A stretch of DNA of 64,000 nt, taken from assembly GCF_004785955.1 (NCBI RefSeq), contig NZ_SJER01000001.1, forward strand, positions 1,054,001-1,118,000, in the 5' to 3' direction. Each line of letters begins with the position of its first letter. The stretch's first letter is position 1. Origin of the DNA: Halostella litorea. Lineage in GTDB: Archaea > Halobacteriota > Halobacteria > Halobacteriales > Natronoarchaeaceae. The position numbers were made by a program, and so were the translations under genes. The notes beneath the pieces were generated by a model that worked only from the letters and a program-made list of their open reading frames with translations, had not been told where the DNA came from and did no database searches. This document shows, one piece after another, positions 52,971 to 63,105 of the stretch.

Positions 52971-53672
52971 TCAGTCGGCGGCCGCGGGCGCGTCGGCGCG
53001 GACCTCCTCGACGAAGTCAAGGTAGTTGTCGAACAGCGCCTTCGCCTCGCAGGCGGCCGCATAGTTCTCCGCGTTGATCCCCTCCAGCACCGACTGGATC
53101 CGCGGCTCCGGCAGGTCTTTCCCCTTCGTCACCGACTCGGCGGTCTCGGTGTCGTACTCGGGGTGGAACTGCACGCCGAAGGCGCGGTCCTTGCGGAAGC
53201 CGTGGACCGAGTAGTCGTTCTCGGCGATGCGCTCCGCCCCGGGCGGGAGTTCGACGACGGCGTCGGAGTGGGTCGTGAAGGCGGTGAACTCCTCGTCGAT
53301 CCCCTCGAACAGCCGCGAGTCGCCGGAGTGGCGGACCTCGCGGTAACCGATCTCGTACTCGCCCATCGGCTCGACGCGCCCGCCGAGCACGTCCGCCAGG
53401 AGCTGGTGTCCCCAACAGACGCCGAGGAACGGGAGGCCGCGGTCGATGGCGGTCTCGACCCACTCCTTCGTGGGGTCGATCCACTCCTCGTCCCAGTAGA
53501 CCGACGCGCGCGACCCGGTGACCAGACAGCCGTCGAAGTCGAACGTCTCCGGGAGCTCCTGGCCGACGACGTCGAACTCCGTGACGTCGGCGTCGAGCTC
53601 CCGCCGGAAGTTTCGACGGTTGTGCTCGGGGTCGTGCGCGGCGTTCAACACGGCGATGCGCGGTCGACTCAT
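52971..53672 (-). CDS. Class I glutamine amidotransferase
   Basis: A 233-residue stand-alone GATase (GuaA-N-like). The catalytic triad is Cys86 (GVCWGHQLLADVLGG), His170 and Glu172 (VQFHPEYD). The oxyanion region CLVTGSRASVYWDEEW is present. Enzymes of this type may hydrolyse gamma-glutamyl compounds or serve an unidentified synthetase; no partner is adjacent. It is a single gene between the ABC ATPase and an alpha/beta hydrolase. Confidence 0.9.
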   Translation of the reverse strand: MSRPRIAVLNAAHDPEHNRRNFRRELDADVTEFDVVGQELPETFDFDGCLVTGSRASVYWDEEWIDPTKEWVETAIDRGLPFLGVCWGHQLLADVLGGRVEPMGEYEIGYREVRHSGDSRLFEGIDEEFTAFTTHSDAVVELPPGAERIAENDYSVHGFRKDRAFGVQFHPEYDTETAESVTKGKDLPEPRIQSVLEGINAENYAAACEAKALFDNYLDFVEEVRADAPAAAD

Positions 53673-53792
53673 CAGTTCCGTACAGTAGGGAGAGGGACAA
53701 GTGCGTTACGCACCGCCGGGAAATCTGCCGGCGTCCGGGACGGGCTGGGTCCGCGCAGGCACGAACGGCGATGCCGGTCGGCCCCGCCCGGC

Positions 53793-54581
53793 CTACTCCA
53801 GGTCCACGTCCGACTGCGACTCCAGGAACCCCTGCACCCGGTCGTTGACCGGCCGCGAGCGCTCGGCGAAGAAGAGGTGCCGCCCCGCGAACGACGCGAA
53901 CTCGCCCCGCGGGAGGTCCGCGGCCAGCCGCTCCGCCGAGGCGACGGGCACCACGGGATCGTCCTCCCCGGCGAGCACGAGCGCCGGGAGGGTGACCTCG
54001 TACAGTGGCTCGGGGTCGTACGCCTCGGCCGCGGCGGCCTGCGCGCGGCTCGCGTCCGGGCCGGCGTCGCCCGCGGCGCGCCACTCGACGACGCCGTCGA
54101 CCACCTCCGGCTGCCGGTCGACGAAGTCGGGCGAGAACGCCGCGTCCAGCGTCCCGCGGAGCGCGGCGGGGTCCGACGGGTCGGCAAGGAGGCGGTCGGC
54201 CGGCTCCCGAAGGTCGCCGCCGCTGGCGGGGGTGGCGAGCAGCGTCAGCGTCTCGGCCCGGGAGTGGCGGTGGGCGTACGCCAGCGCGACCAGCCCGCCG
54301 AGCCCCGCGCCGACGAGGTGGGCGCTCCGCGCGCCGGCGGCGGCAAGCACCGCGTCGAGGTCGGCGGCGAGCGTTTCCACGTCGTACGGGCCGGCCGGCG
54401 CGTCCGAGCGCCCCGTCCCGCGGTGGTCGTACACGAGCGTCTCGAACGGGCCGGCGACGGCCGGCGCGGTCCACCCCCACTGCCACGCGCCGTAGCCGGC
54501 GTCGCCGACAAACGCGACGGTCTCGCCCTCCCCGTCCGCCTCGTAGTACAGCGTCGCGCCGTCGTTGTTCGCGGTCGGCAT
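53793..54581 (-). CDS. Alpha/beta hydrolase-fold protein with nucleophile replaced
   Basis: A 262-residue protein with the full alpha/beta hydrolase layout: TLVYDHRGTGRSDAP, the elbow HLVGAGLGGLVAL, an acid GEDDPVVP and a His in GRHLFFAERS. The elbow normally reads GxSxG; here residue 93 is Gly (GGG codon), so the nucleophilic Ser is absent. The protein may be non-catalytic, use another residue, or have a binding role. It is a single gene. Confidence 0.82.
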   Translation of the reverse strand: MPTANNDGATLYYEADGEGETVAFVGDAGYGAWQWGWTAPAVAGPFETLVYDHRGTGRSDAPAGPYDVETLAADLDAVLAAAGARSAHLVGAGLGGLVALAYAHRHSRAETLTLLATPASGGDLREPADRLLADPSDPAALRGTLDAAFSPDFVDRQPEVVDGVVEWRAAGDAGPDASRAQAAAAEAYDPEPLYEVTLPALVLAGEDDPVVPVASAERLAADLPRGEFASFAGRHLFFAERSRPVNDRVQGFLESQSDVDLE

Positions 54582-54662
54582 TCGTCCGGACCTGTGCGCT
54601 CCCGGCCCTTAATCCGCTCGTCCTCCGCCCGCGGGCCGGCCCCACGCTTCGGGGCGCAGGCG

Positions 54663-54938
54663 TCAGGCGACCGCGATCCCGGCCGTGAGCAGCGTCAGGA
54701 CCGCACAGAGGGCGACGAGCGCGTAGATCAGCGGCCCGTACTCGTTCGGCCCGACCTCCTCCGGCGTCCTGTTCCACCGCGTCGCGGCGATCAGACAGAA
54801 GATCAGCCCGGCGAGAAGCTGCCACGCGGACCCGAGTTCCACCCGCAGCCCGTGGGCGAGCGCGTACTGGGCGGCGTTCAGGAGGCCGGCGTAGAGAAAC
54901 AGGAGGTCGACCAGTCGTTTCGGCGTCACGGGTCCCAT
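54663..54938 (-). CDS. Small three-helix membrane protein
   Basis: A 91-residue protein with about three hydrophobic helices (about residues 9-28, 39-54 and 68-90), with NAAQYALAHGLRVELGS and TRWNRTPEEVGPNEYG between them. I do not recognise the family. The ATG at 54938 is the first start after the promoter region of the divergent HD-domain gene (91 bases between the starts). Confidence 0.55.
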   Translation of the reverse strand: MGPVTPKRLVDLLFLYAGLLNAAQYALAHGLRVELGSAWQLLAGLIFCLIAATRWNRTPEEVGPNEYGPLIYALVALCAVLTLLTAGIAVA

Positions 54939-55029
54939 CTCGCCCGGAGCCGTGATAAATCGGTCGTCGGTGCCCGGCCCGCCCCGCGAACCCGCCCGGT
55001 TTTTGCCCCCGCGGCGACACCGGTCGGCC

Positions 55030-56232
55030 ATGAACGCGATCAAGGATTCCGTCCACGGCCACGTCGACGTGGACGGCGTCGCGCGGGACCTGCTGGACAC
55101 CGAGGCGTTCCAGCGCCTGCGGAACATCAAGCAGCTGTCGACGGTCCGGCTCGTCTACCCCTCCGCGAACCACACGCGCTTCGAGCACAGCCTCGGCGTC
55201 TACCACCTCGCCGGCCGGGCCTTGGATCGGCTTGGCGTCGACGGCGCGCGGGCGGAGGCGGTCCGGGCCGCCGCCCTGCTGCACGACGTGGGCCACGGCC
55301 CGTACGGCCACCAGACGGAGGCGGTCATCGAGCGACGGCTCGGCCGCCACCACGACGACGTCCACGACCTGCTCGGCTCGGGCGAACTCGCCGCCGTCCT
55401 CGAATCGCACGGCCTCGACACGGACGCGGTCGCCGACCTCGTCGCCGGCGAGGGCGAACTCGGCCAGCTCGTCTCGGGCGAACTGGACGTCGACCGCATG
55501 GACTACCTCGTCCGGGACGCCCACCACACCGGCGTCCCCTACGGCACCATCGACCACGGCCGGCTGCTCCGGTCGCTAGCGCTTGTCGACGGCGACCTCG
55601 CGCTCGCGGAGGGGAACGTCCCGACCGCCGAGAGCGTGCTGGTCGCGCGGGCGCTGATGAACGCGACGGTGTACCGCCACCACGTCTCCCGGATCGCCGG
55701 CGCGATGCTGGAGCGGGTCTGCGAGCGCCTGCTCGACGGGACGGACCTCGCCGCCGAGCGGTTCGCGCGGATGACCGACGACGAACTGCTCGCGGCGCTC
55801 CGGCGACACGACGGGACCGCGGACGCGGCGGCCCGCCTCGCCACGCGCGACCTCTACAAGCGCGCCGCGTGGGCCGAGATCGATGCGGTGCCGGACGACG
55901 TCGTCGGCGTCGACCACGGCCGCGTCCGGGAACTGGAGCGGGAGATAGCGGCCGCCGCCGACGCCCCCGAACGGGCGGTCCTCCTCGACAGCCCCGGCGA
56001 GCCGAGCATGCCCGAGTCCTCGACGCGGGTCGTCGTCAACGGCGACGTGCGCCGCCTCCACGAGCAGTCCGCGCTGGTCCAGGGGCTGCGCAGCGCCCAG
56101 CGCACCCAGTGGCGACTCGGCGTGTACGCGCCGGAAGAGCGGGCCGCCGAGGTCGGCGAGGCGGCGGTGCGGGTGCTCGGACTCGACGAGGACGGCGCGT
56201 CCATCGACCTCTCGAACGGCGCGCCGCGGTGA
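55030..56232 (+). CDS. HD-domain phosphohydrolase (SAMHD1-like)
   Basis: A 400-residue HD hydrolase. The metal site is His53 (TRFEHSLG), His85-Asp86 (ALLHDVGHGPYGH) and Asp in ELDVDRMDYLVRDAHH (about residues 151-166). This is the pattern of the dNTPase-like family related to SAMHD1 and bacterial Dgt-type hydrolases. The C-terminal third is helical and may bind regulators or subunits. The nucleotide substrate is unproven. It is divergent from a small membrane protein. Confidence 0.9.
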   Translation: MNAIKDSVHGHVDVDGVARDLLDTEAFQRLRNIKQLSTVRLVYPSANHTRFEHSLGVYHLAGRALDRLGVDGARAEAVRAAALLHDVGHGPYGHQTEAVIERRLGRHHDDVHDLLGSGELAAVLESHGLDTDAVADLVAGEGELGQLVSGELDVDRMDYLVRDAHHTGVPYGTIDHGRLLRSLALVDGDLALAEGNVPTAESVLVARALMNATVYRHHVSRIAGAMLERVCERLLDGTDLAAERFARMTDDELLAALRRHDGTADAAARLATRDLYKRAAWAEIDAVPDDVVGVDHGRVRELEREIAAAADAPERAVLLDSPGEPSMPESSTRVVVNGDVRRLHEQSALVQGLRSAQRTQWRLGVYAPEERAAEVGEAAVRVLGLDEDGASIDLSNGAPR

Positions 56233-56259
56233 GATCCGGCCCTGCGAACCGCCCCGTTC

Positions 56260-56574
56260 CTACTCGTAGCCGCCGCGGGCGGCGACGCGGGCGTTCACGT
56301 CCTGTAAGAGCGCGGTGAACGCCTCCGCCCGCACCTGCTCGTCGTCGTCGGAGTCCCGCATCGCCGCGACCTCGTCGACGAGGTCGTCCATCGGCTCCGC
56401 GTCGGCGTTGGCGAGCACGGCCTCGCAGACCGGCCGCTCCATCTCCGGGACGAACGCGCCGACGGCCGCCCAGAGCGCGTCCTCCCGCTCGTCGGGGCCG
56501 TCGGCGCCCGCCAGCGCGCCCTCGACGTCGTCGGCCAGTCCGTCGACGAGCGCCGCGTACTCGTCGGGGCCCAT
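56260..56574 (-). CDS. Small acidic helical protein coupled to alaS
   Basis: A 104-residue acidic protein, predicted mostly helical (DEYAALVDGLADDVEGALAG..., MDDLVDEVAAMRDSDDDEQVRAEAFTALLQDVNARVAARGG). Its ATG overlaps the alaS stop by one base (TGATG), so it is translated from the alaS message. The family is unknown to me. Conservation of this pair in other haloarchaea would show whether it assists alanylation. Confidence 0.6.
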   Translation of the reverse strand: MGPDEYAALVDGLADDVEGALAGADGPDEREDALWAAVGAFVPEMERPVCEAVLANADAEPMDDLVDEVAAMRDSDDDEQVRAEAFTALLQDVNARVAARGGYE

Positions 56575-59348
56575 CAGGCGTTTCGCACCTGCCGGAGCAC
56601 GTCGGGCGCGTCCTCCAGCGCGTCGTCGAGCGCGTCGACGTCGGGGCCGCCGCCCTGCGCGAAGTCCGGCGGGCCGCCCCCGCCGCCGCCGACCTTCCCG
56701 GCGAGTTCGCCGACGACGTCGCCGGCGTTGACGCCCGCGCCGTCCGGCACCGCGACGACGAACGTCGCGCCGTCCGCGCCGCTCCCGATCACGGCGATCT
56801 TCCCCTCGTCGACGAGCGCGTTCGCCGTCGCGCGGAGTTCGTCCATGTCGGCGTCGAGGCGCTGGACGACGGCCGTCGCGTCGCCGACCTCGACCTCCTC
56901 GCCGCCGCCGGAGCCACCCGCGCGGGCCGCGGCGAGTTCCTCCTTCAGCTCCTCGATGCGCTTGCCCCGCTCCTTCCACTCGGAGAAGAACCGCTCGGCG
57001 GTGTCGGGCACCTCCTGGGGCGAGACGTCGAGCACGTCGGCGGCGCCGTACAGCGCGTCCTCGGTCGCCTGCGTGCCCTCGATGGCGGCCTCGCCCGCGG
57101 CGAAGGTGAGCCGCTCGACGCCGTCCTGGACGCGCTCGGTCGAGAGCACCTTGATCGCGCCGATGTCGCCGGTGCGGTTCACGTGCGTCCCGCCGCAGGC
57201 CTGGACGTCCTCCGCGACGTGGATGAGGCGGATGTTCGTCCCCGGCGGGATGCCGCCCTGGTAGAGGTCGAAGCCGTGTTCGGCCTCGGCCTCGTTGCGG
57301 TGGGGCCACTCCTGGGTGACCGACGTGTTCTCCATCACGATGCCGTTGGCGACCCGCTCTATCTCCTTTATCTCCTCGCGGGAGATGCGGTCGTAGTGGC
57401 TGACGTCGATCCGGGAGGAGTCGACGCCCTTCTGCGCGCCGGCCTGCCGGACGTGGTCGCCAAGCACCCGGCGGGCGGCGTGGATGACGACGTGTGTCGC
57501 AGTGTGGTGGCGCATCAGCTGTCGCCGCCGCCCGGCGTCTATCTGCCCGCGGACGAACTCGCCCTTGCCGGGGTCGTCGTCGGTCCGGTGGAGGACGACG
57601 CCGTCCTCGATCTGGACGTCGGTCACCTCGACGGTCGCCTCGTCGGAGGCGAGCGTCCCGGCGTCGGCCGGCTGGCCGCCGCCCTCGGGGTAGAACATCG
57701 TCTGGTCGAGCACCACGTCGTAGCCGTCCTCGCGGTCGAACACGTCGAGCACGACCGCCTCGAACTCCGTTCCCTGCTGGTCGTCGTAGTACAGCTTCTC
57801 CGTCTCGGGCAGGTCCTCGAAGCGCTCGTCGGCCTCGGCCTGCTCGACCGCGCCGCCGCCGGTGTCGTGGCGCTCGGCGACGAGCCCGTAGAAGTCGTCG
57901 GGCGTCTCCACGTCCGCGCCCTTCTCGGCGGCTATCTCCTCGACCATGTCGGGCTGGATGCCGTGGGAGTCGTACAGCTCGATCAGCTCGTCGGTCGGGA
58001 TCGGCTCGTCGCGCTCGCTGTACTCCTCGGCGAGGCTCTCGACGCGGCGCGAGCCGCGCTCCAGCGTCTCGCGGTACTTCTCGACCTCCGTGCGGACGAT
58101 GTCGCGGACCGTGTCGCGGTTCTCGTAGCCCAGGCGCTCGGCCTGCATGTCGACCAGTTCGTCCAGCGGCGCGTCGACGCCGACGGTGTCACAGAGCCGC
58201 TTCGTGCGGCGCAGCACCATCCGCGCGAGGTAGCCCGTCCCGACGTTCGAGGGAACGATCTCGTCGCCGAGCATGTACGCCAGCGTCCGGCAGTGGTCGG
58301 CGATGGCGTAGATGTCCTCCAGGGGCTCCATCAGCGCCTCCAGATCGGCCGTCTCGACGTCGAGCTGTTCCGCGATGTTGTCGCGGGCCGCGTCCATGTC
58401 CTCGGCCTCGTCGATGTCCATGTGGCCGGCGAGCTTCGACGCGCGGTGGACCAGTTCCGCCTCCTCCTCGGAGAGGTCGATCCCGGCGTTGTCCTTGAGG
58501 AACTCGATCATGTCCGGGTACACCGCCTCGTAGACGGTCGGCGTCCCCTGGCTCACCCACGTCCAGCGCTCCAGCCCGTAGCCGGTGTCGACGACGTAGG
58601 TGTCCATGTACGAGTAGCGGTTCCCGTCCTTCATCTCGTACTCGCCGTCGGGGTCCTGCTCCATGCACATGAAGACGAGGGTGGCAAGCTCCGCGCCGCG
58701 GTAGATGACCTCGATCGCCGGCCCGGCGTTGCCGCCGCCGACCCACGGGTCCTCGATGTAGGTGATCTCCTCGGGGTCGGCCCCCATCGACGTGAAGAAG
58801 TCGTCGCAGTACTCGACGGTCTGGTCCTTCCAGTACACCTCGCCGTGGTAGGCGTACTCGTCCTCGTCGACCTCCTCGCGCGTGTTGAACGCGTGGTGGG
58901 CCATCATCTCGAACGCCATCGTGTGCCGGCCCGTCTTCCCGACGTTGTCGATGTCCTGCATCCGGATGCAGGGCTGGGAGATGGTCAGCGGGTTCGCCGG
59001 CGGCGGCGTCTGCCCGCTGGTGACAAGCGGCTGGAAGTCGTAGATCGACGCCTGCGTGAGCAACACGTCGTCGCGCCAGCGGTTCGCCGCCACGGGGTAG
59101 GGGTCGATCCGCTCGTGCCCGTGCTCCTCGAAGAAGGAGAGGAACGCCTCGCGCATCTCCGTCAGGCTGTACTCCTCGTCGAACCCCGCGTTGTCGATAA
59201 ACCCGTAGTCCTCGCAGGGGGGTTCCCCGCAGGTCGTGCGGTCCTCGTCGCGCGTCCAGAAGTGCGCGCCACACTCCGTACACTCCCGGCGGACGAAGTC
59301 GTTCGTCTCGAAATACTCGAGACGGTACTCCGCTTCGAGTTCGCTCAT
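56574..59348 (-). CDS. alaS: Alanyl-tRNA synthetase
   Basis: A 924-residue archaeal AlaRS. The N-terminal segment ([23 protein letters not shown]) is an archaea-typical zinc site, followed by the class II aminoacylation domain (about residues 60-310), a helical tRNA-binding domain, the editing domain with RHHTATHVV and [10 protein letters not shown], and the C-terminal oligomerisation domain with [15 protein letters not shown]. All motifs are intact. It is the upstream gene of a coupled pair with a small acidic protein. Confidence 0.97.
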   Translation of the reverse strand: MSELEAEYRLEYFETNDFVRRECTECGAHFWTRDEDRTTCGEPPCEDYGFIDNAGFDEEYSLTEMREAFLSFFEEHGHERIDPYPVAANRWRDDVLLTQASIYDFQPLVTSGQTPPPANPLTISQPCIRMQDIDNVGKTGRHTMAFEMMAHHAFNTREEVDEDEYAYHGEVYWKDQTVEYCDDFFTSMGADPEEITYIEDPWVGGGNAGPAIEVIYRGAELATLVFMCMEQDPDGEYEMKDGNRYSYMDTYVVDTGYGLERWTWVSQGTPTVYEAVYPDMIEFLKDNAGIDLSEEEAELVHRASKLAGHMDIDEAEDMDAARDNIAEQLDVETADLEALMEPLEDIYAIADHCRTLAYMLGDEIVPSNVGTGYLARMVLRRTKRLCDTVGVDAPLDELVDMQAERLGYENRDTVRDIVRTEVEKYRETLERGSRRVESLAEEYSERDEPIPTDELIELYDSHGIQPDMVEEIAAEKGADVETPDDFYGLVAERHDTGGGAVEQAEADERFEDLPETEKLYYDDQQGTEFEAVVLDVFDREDGYDVVLDQTMFYPEGGGQPADAGTLASDEATVEVTDVQIEDGVVLHRTDDDPGKGEFVRGQIDAGRRRQLMRHHTATHVVIHAARRVLGDHVRQAGAQKGVDSSRIDVSHYDRISREEIKEIERVANGIVMENTSVTQEWPHRNEAEAEHGFDLYQGGIPPGTNIRLIHVAEDVQACGGTHVNRTGDIGAIKVLSTERVQDGVERLTFAAGEAAIEGTQATEDALYGAADVLDVSPQEVPDTAERFFSEWKERGKRIEELKEELAAARAGGSGGGEEVEVGDATAVVQRLDADMDELRATANALVDEGKIAVIGSGADGATFVVAVPDGAGVNAGDVVGELAGKVGGGGGGPPDFAQGGGPDVDALDDALEDAPDVLRQVRNA

Positions 59349-59471
59349 GATACGGCAACGTGGCCGCGCAGTCCGTATAACAGTTCCGCAACCGCGGAAC
59401 TGGCCGCGGGGGCGGCCCCGCTCCCGCCATCGAGGGGAACCGATTTGCCGCCGCGGCCCGTCCGCTCACGC

Positions 59472-59981
59472 ATGCGAACCCGCTCCGCCGACGCCCCGCA
59501 ACCGCTCGGCAGGGACGACCTGCCCGGCCTCCTCGCGAGCGTCGTCCTCGTCAACGCGGTGGGGGCCGCGCCGGCGCTGCTCGGCGGCCCCGGGAGCGAC
59601 TGGTTCCGGGCGCTGGAGAAGCCGTGGTTCTACCCGCCCGGGGCGGCGTTCGGGGTCGTCTGGACCCTCCTGTTCACGCTGCTCGGGGTGGCCCTGTATC
59701 TGGTCTGGCGGCGCGGGACCGACGACCCCGCCGTGCGGGTCGCGCTCGGCCTCTTCGCGCTCCAGTTCGCGTGCAACGTCGTCTGGACGCCCGCCTTCTT
59801 CGTCCTCCGGGACCTCGGGCTGGCGCTCGCGGTGATCGTCGTCCTGTTCGTCCTCGCGGCCGCGACGGCCCGCGCGTTCGCCCGGGTCGACCGCCGGGCC
59901 GGGGCGCTGCTCGTCCCGTATCTCGGCTGGATCGCCTTCGCCGGGGCGCTCAACTACGCGCTGCTGGCGATGAACGGCTGA
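59472..59981 (+). CDS. tspO: TspO/MBR family protein
   Basis: A 169-residue protein with five hydrophobic helices. Signature motifs are LEKPWFYPPGAAFGVVWTLLFTLLG, WTPAFFVL and PYLGWIAFAGALNYALLAMNG. TspO binds porphyrins and related tetrapyrroles; in haloarchaea it is linked to retinal/carotenoid or stress physiology. Start ATG at 59472. It is divergent from alaS and followed by a histidine kinase on the same strand. Confidence 0.92.
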   Translation: MRTRSADAPQPLGRDDLPGLLASVVLVNAVGAAPALLGGPGSDWFRALEKPWFYPPGAAFGVVWTLLFTLLGVALYLVWRRGTDDPAVRVALGLFALQFACNVVWTPAFFVLRDLGLALAVIVVLFVLAAATARAFARVDRRAGALLVPYLGWIAFAGALNYALLAMNG

Positions 59982-60033
59982 TCGACCGGAACGCGGCCGA
60001 TCAACCAGAACGGTTATACAGGCCGGTCGTGAG

Positions 60034-60041
60034 TAATATTA
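60034..60041 (+). promoter_or_regulatory. TATA-like element of the histidine kinase gene
   Basis: TAATATTA, palindromic and AT-rich, lies 20-27 bases before the ATG at 60061. It fits a leaderless mRNA and gives the kinase a promoter separate from tspO. A weaker TTATACA at 60014-60020 is a second candidate. Confidence 0.5.
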
Positions 60042-60060
60042 ACAACAAGTCCGAACACAG

Positions 60061-62004
60061 ATGACCGAGCCGCCGACCGTGCTGTTCGCACTCGCAGACG
60101 GAGACCGCCGCGCGGAGGTAGCGGCGGCCACGGCGGACCGCGACGACGTACGGGCTGAGGTCGTCGCGCCCGAGGACATCCCCGAGGCGGTCGACGCCGA
60201 CTGCCTCGTCGTCGACGCCGACTGCACCGACGACTGCCGCCACCGGAACCGCTCGGTCCCGGTCGTCGTCTGGAGCGTGCGGCCCCCGTCGGCGGTCCCG
60301 ACGACCGAGGTCGCCGGCTACGTCCGCGCGGGCCGCGACGGCCGGTCCCTCGGCCCCGTAATCGACGAGGTCACGTGGGTGCGCCGGCGGGAGACGTCGC
60401 GGACGAAGATCGAACAGCTCCACGCCAGCGCGGCGGACATCGTCGGCGCCCGGACCGAGGCGGAACTGTTCCAGCGCGCCGTCGAGGCCGCCGAACGCGT
60501 CCTCGAGTTCGACATCTGCGGCATCGACGTCGTCGAGGACGGCTGGTTCGTCCCGCAGTCCGTCTCGGATGGGATGTCCGAGTCGGGCTACGAGCGCATC
60601 CCGGCCGACGAGGGGATCGCCGGGCGCACCTACGAGCGCGGGGAGTCGATCCTGATAGACGACCTCCGGGAGGACCCCGACGCGGCGGCCGCCGCCGAGA
60701 CGTACCGCTCGATCCTCTCGGTGCCGATCGGCGACGACGCGCTGTTCCAGGCGGCCGCCCGCGAGGTCGGCGCGTTCGACGCCCGGGACCGCGAACTGGC
60801 GGAGATGCTCCTCGCACACGTCGAGGAGACGCTGTCGCGCATCCGGGCGGAGGCGGCCCGCCGCGACCACGAGGCCGAACTGGTCGCCGAGCGCGACCGC
60901 TTTGCCGCCCTGTTCGAGAACGTCCCCGACGCCGTCGTCGGCTACGAGTTCGAGGGCGACACGCCGGTCGTCCGCGACGTGAACTCACAGTTCGAGGATA
61001 CGTTCGGCTACGACGCGGCCGAGGTCGTCGGCGAGGTCATCGACGAGTACATCGTCCCGCCCGAGCGCGAGCGGGAGGCCGAGAACCTCAACCAGGCGCT
61101 GCTGGCCGGCGAGCGCCTGCGGACGACCACCCGCCGCCAGACCGCCGACGGGGTGCGCGACTTCCTGCTCCACGTTGTCCCGCTGCGGATCGGCGAGCGG
61201 AGCGTGCAGGGGTACTCCATCTACACGGACATCACCGAGCAGAAGCGCCACGAGCGCGAGCTAGAGCGGAAAAACGAGCGGCTGGACGAGTTCACGAGCA
61301 TCGTCAGCCACGACCTCCGGAACCCGCTCAACGTCGCCGACGGCTACCTCGAACTCGCCCGGGAAACCGGCGACCCCGAGCACTTCGACCGGGTCGAGGG
61401 GGCACACGAGCGGATGAGCCGGATGATCGACGAACTGCTCTCGCTGGCCCGGCAGGGCGAGATCGTCGGCGACACCCGGCCCGTCGAACTCCGGACCGCG
61501 GCGACCGAGGCCTGGAACGACGTCGAGGCCGACGACTGCGGGCTGGTGGTCGACACCGACCGCGTCGTCGACGCCGACCCCGACCGCCTGCGCGACCTGC
61601 TGGCGAACCTCTTCCGGAACTCGGCGGAGCACGGGGCCGCCGCCGCGGACGACGCCTCCCCGGTCGCCGACGCGGTCAACGGCTCCGCCGCCGATTCCCC
61701 GGACGTGTTCGACCCCGACGCGACCGCCGAACCGGCGGCCGCCGGCGCGTTCACCCGGGGGCCGGGCGACGACCGCATTACCGTCCGCGTCGGCGGGACG
61801 GAAAGCGGGTTCTACGTCGCCGACGACGGCCCGGGGATCCCCCCCGAGGAGCGCGAGTCGGTGTTCGAGTCCGGGTACACGACGCGGAAGAACGGGACCG
61901 GCTACGGGCTCGCGATCGTCGAACAGGTCGCGGAGGCCCACGGCTGGACGGTCGCCCTGACGGAGTCTGCGGAGGGCGGGGCGCGGTTCGAGTTCGAGAC
62001 GTAG
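60061..62004 (+). CDS. GAF-PAS sensor histidine kinase
   Basis: A 647-residue cytoplasmic kinase. Order: N-terminal receiver-like segment (about 1-110), GAF domain (about 125-275), PAS domain (about 285-400), HisKA with the phospho-His417 (IVSHDLRNPLN), and HATPase_c with the G1 box DDGPGIP and TGYGLAIVEQV. The N-box is RDLLANLFRNSAEHG. A ~60-residue acidic insertion lies between the N-box and G1 box (about 525-580). No membrane segment is seen. The cognate receiver is not adjacent. Confidence 0.93.
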   Translation: MTEPPTVLFALADGDRRAEVAAATADRDDVRAEVVAPEDIPEAVDADCLVVDADCTDDCRHRNRSVPVVVWSVRPPSAVPTTEVAGYVRAGRDGRSLGPVIDEVTWVRRRETSRTKIEQLHASAADIVGARTEAELFQRAVEAAERVLEFDICGIDVVEDGWFVPQSVSDGMSESGYERIPADEGIAGRTYERGESILIDDLREDPDAAAAAETYRSILSVPIGDDALFQAAAREVGAFDARDRELAEMLLAHVEETLSRIRAEAARRDHEAELVAERDRFAALFENVPDAVVGYEFEGDTPVVRDVNSQFEDTFGYDAAEVVGEVIDEYIVPPEREREAENLNQALLAGERLRTTTRRQTADGVRDFLLHVVPLRIGERSVQGYSIYTDITEQKRHERELERKNERLDEFTSIVSHDLRNPLNVADGYLELARETGDPEHFDRVEGAHERMSRMIDELLSLARQGEIVGDTRPVELRTAATEAWNDVEADDCGLVVDTDRVVDADPDRLRDLLANLFRNSAEHGAAAADDASPVADAVNGSAADSPDVFDPDATAEPAAAGAFTRGPGDDRITVRVGGTESGFYVADDGPGIPPEERESVFESGYTTRKNGTGYGLAIVEQVAEAHGWTVALTESAEGGARFEFET

Positions 62005-62013
62005 CCGGACGGC

Positions 62014-62997
62014 TCAGCCTTCGAGCGCCAGCGACGCCAGCAGCGCCTCAAGCTGGACGCGCTCGTTCGCGCCCTCGGTGATCCGGTAGTCGGCCTCGCC
62101 GACGCGGTCCATCACGCGGACGGCGGCCTCGTCGTCCAGGTCGAACTCCCAGACCGAGCGGTGGAGCTGGTCGATGACGTCGCCGCCGGCGATCCCCTTC
62201 TCGGTCAGCAGTTCGTCCAGCGTCGAGCGCGCGGCGACGAAGTCGCCGTCCAGCGCCTTCGTCACCATCTCCTTGACCTCCTCCGGGCGGGCGGTGCTGG
62301 TGATGGTGAACACGGCGTCCTCGTCGACCGTCTCGCCCATCACGGCGGCGGCCTGGAGCGCGTTGATCGCCTTGCGCATGTCGCCGTCGGCGGCGTAGGC
62401 GATGGCGTCGACGCCGTCCTGGGTCACCTCGATCCCCTCGGCGTCGGCGATGCGGCGGACCTCCGACTCGACCGCCTCGTCCGACAGCGGCGAGAACCGG
62501 AAGACGGCACACCGGGACTGGATCGGGTCGATGATCTGGCTGGAGTAGTTACACGAGAGGATGAAGCGCGTGTTGCCCGAGAACTGCTCCATCGTCCGGC
62601 GGAGCGCGGACTGGGCGTCGCTGGTCAGCGAGTCCGCCTCGTCGAGGAAGATGATCCGGTAGTCGTAGTCGCCGAAACTCGCCCGCGCGAAGTCCTTGAT
62701 GCGGCCCCGAACCACGTCGATGCCGCGCTCGTCGGAGGCGTTCAGTTCGAGGAAGTTCTCCTGCCAGTCGTCGCCGTAGACGGCCCGGGCGATGGCGATC
62801 GCGGAGGTGGTCTTCCCGATGCCGGCCTCGCCGGAGAACATCAGGTTCGGCAGGTCGTCGCGCTCGATGTAGCTCTGCAGCCGGTCGGTGATCTCCTCCT
62901 GGCCGACGACCTCGTCCAGCGTTGTCGGGCGGTACTTCTCGATCCAGATCTCCGATCGCCCCCCCGCGGGGTCGCTCTCGGCGTCCGCCGTGCTCAT
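62014..62997 (-). CDS. rfcS: Replication factor C small subunit
   Basis: A 327-residue AAA+ clamp-loader subunit that loads PCNA. Motifs: the RFC box [17 protein letters not shown], Walker [10 protein letters not shown], Walker [12 protein letters not shown], the SRC motif QSRCAVFRF and the collar region ATAAxx/[11 protein letters not shown]. The ATG at 62997 ([13 protein letters not shown]) gives a standard haloarchaeal acidic N-terminus. Haloarchaea carry several RFC small-subunit paralogues; which one this is cannot be told here. It is divergent from the following gene. Confidence 0.94.
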   Translation of the reverse strand: MSTADAESDPAGGRSEIWIEKYRPTTLDEVVGQEEITDRLQSYIERDDLPNLMFSGEAGIGKTTSAIAIARAVYGDDWQENFLELNASDERGIDVVRGRIKDFARASFGDYDYRIIFLDEADSLTSDAQSALRRTMEQFSGNTRFILSCNYSSQIIDPIQSRCAVFRFSPLSDEAVESEVRRIADAEGIEVTQDGVDAIAYAADGDMRKAINALQAAAVMGETVDEDAVFTITSTARPEEVKEMVTKALDGDFVAARSTLDELLTEKGIAGGDVIDQLHRSVWEFDLDDEAAVRVMDRVGEADYRITEGANERVQLEALLASLALEG

Positions 62998-63105
62998 ACG
63001 ACGGGCAAGGCCCCTGACGGGCATAAAGCCCCCGAGACCGCTGTCCCGACCCGCGAGTCAGGTTGCGCCAGTTACACTTTTGGTCGCCGCCGTCGTCGTT
63101 CGACC

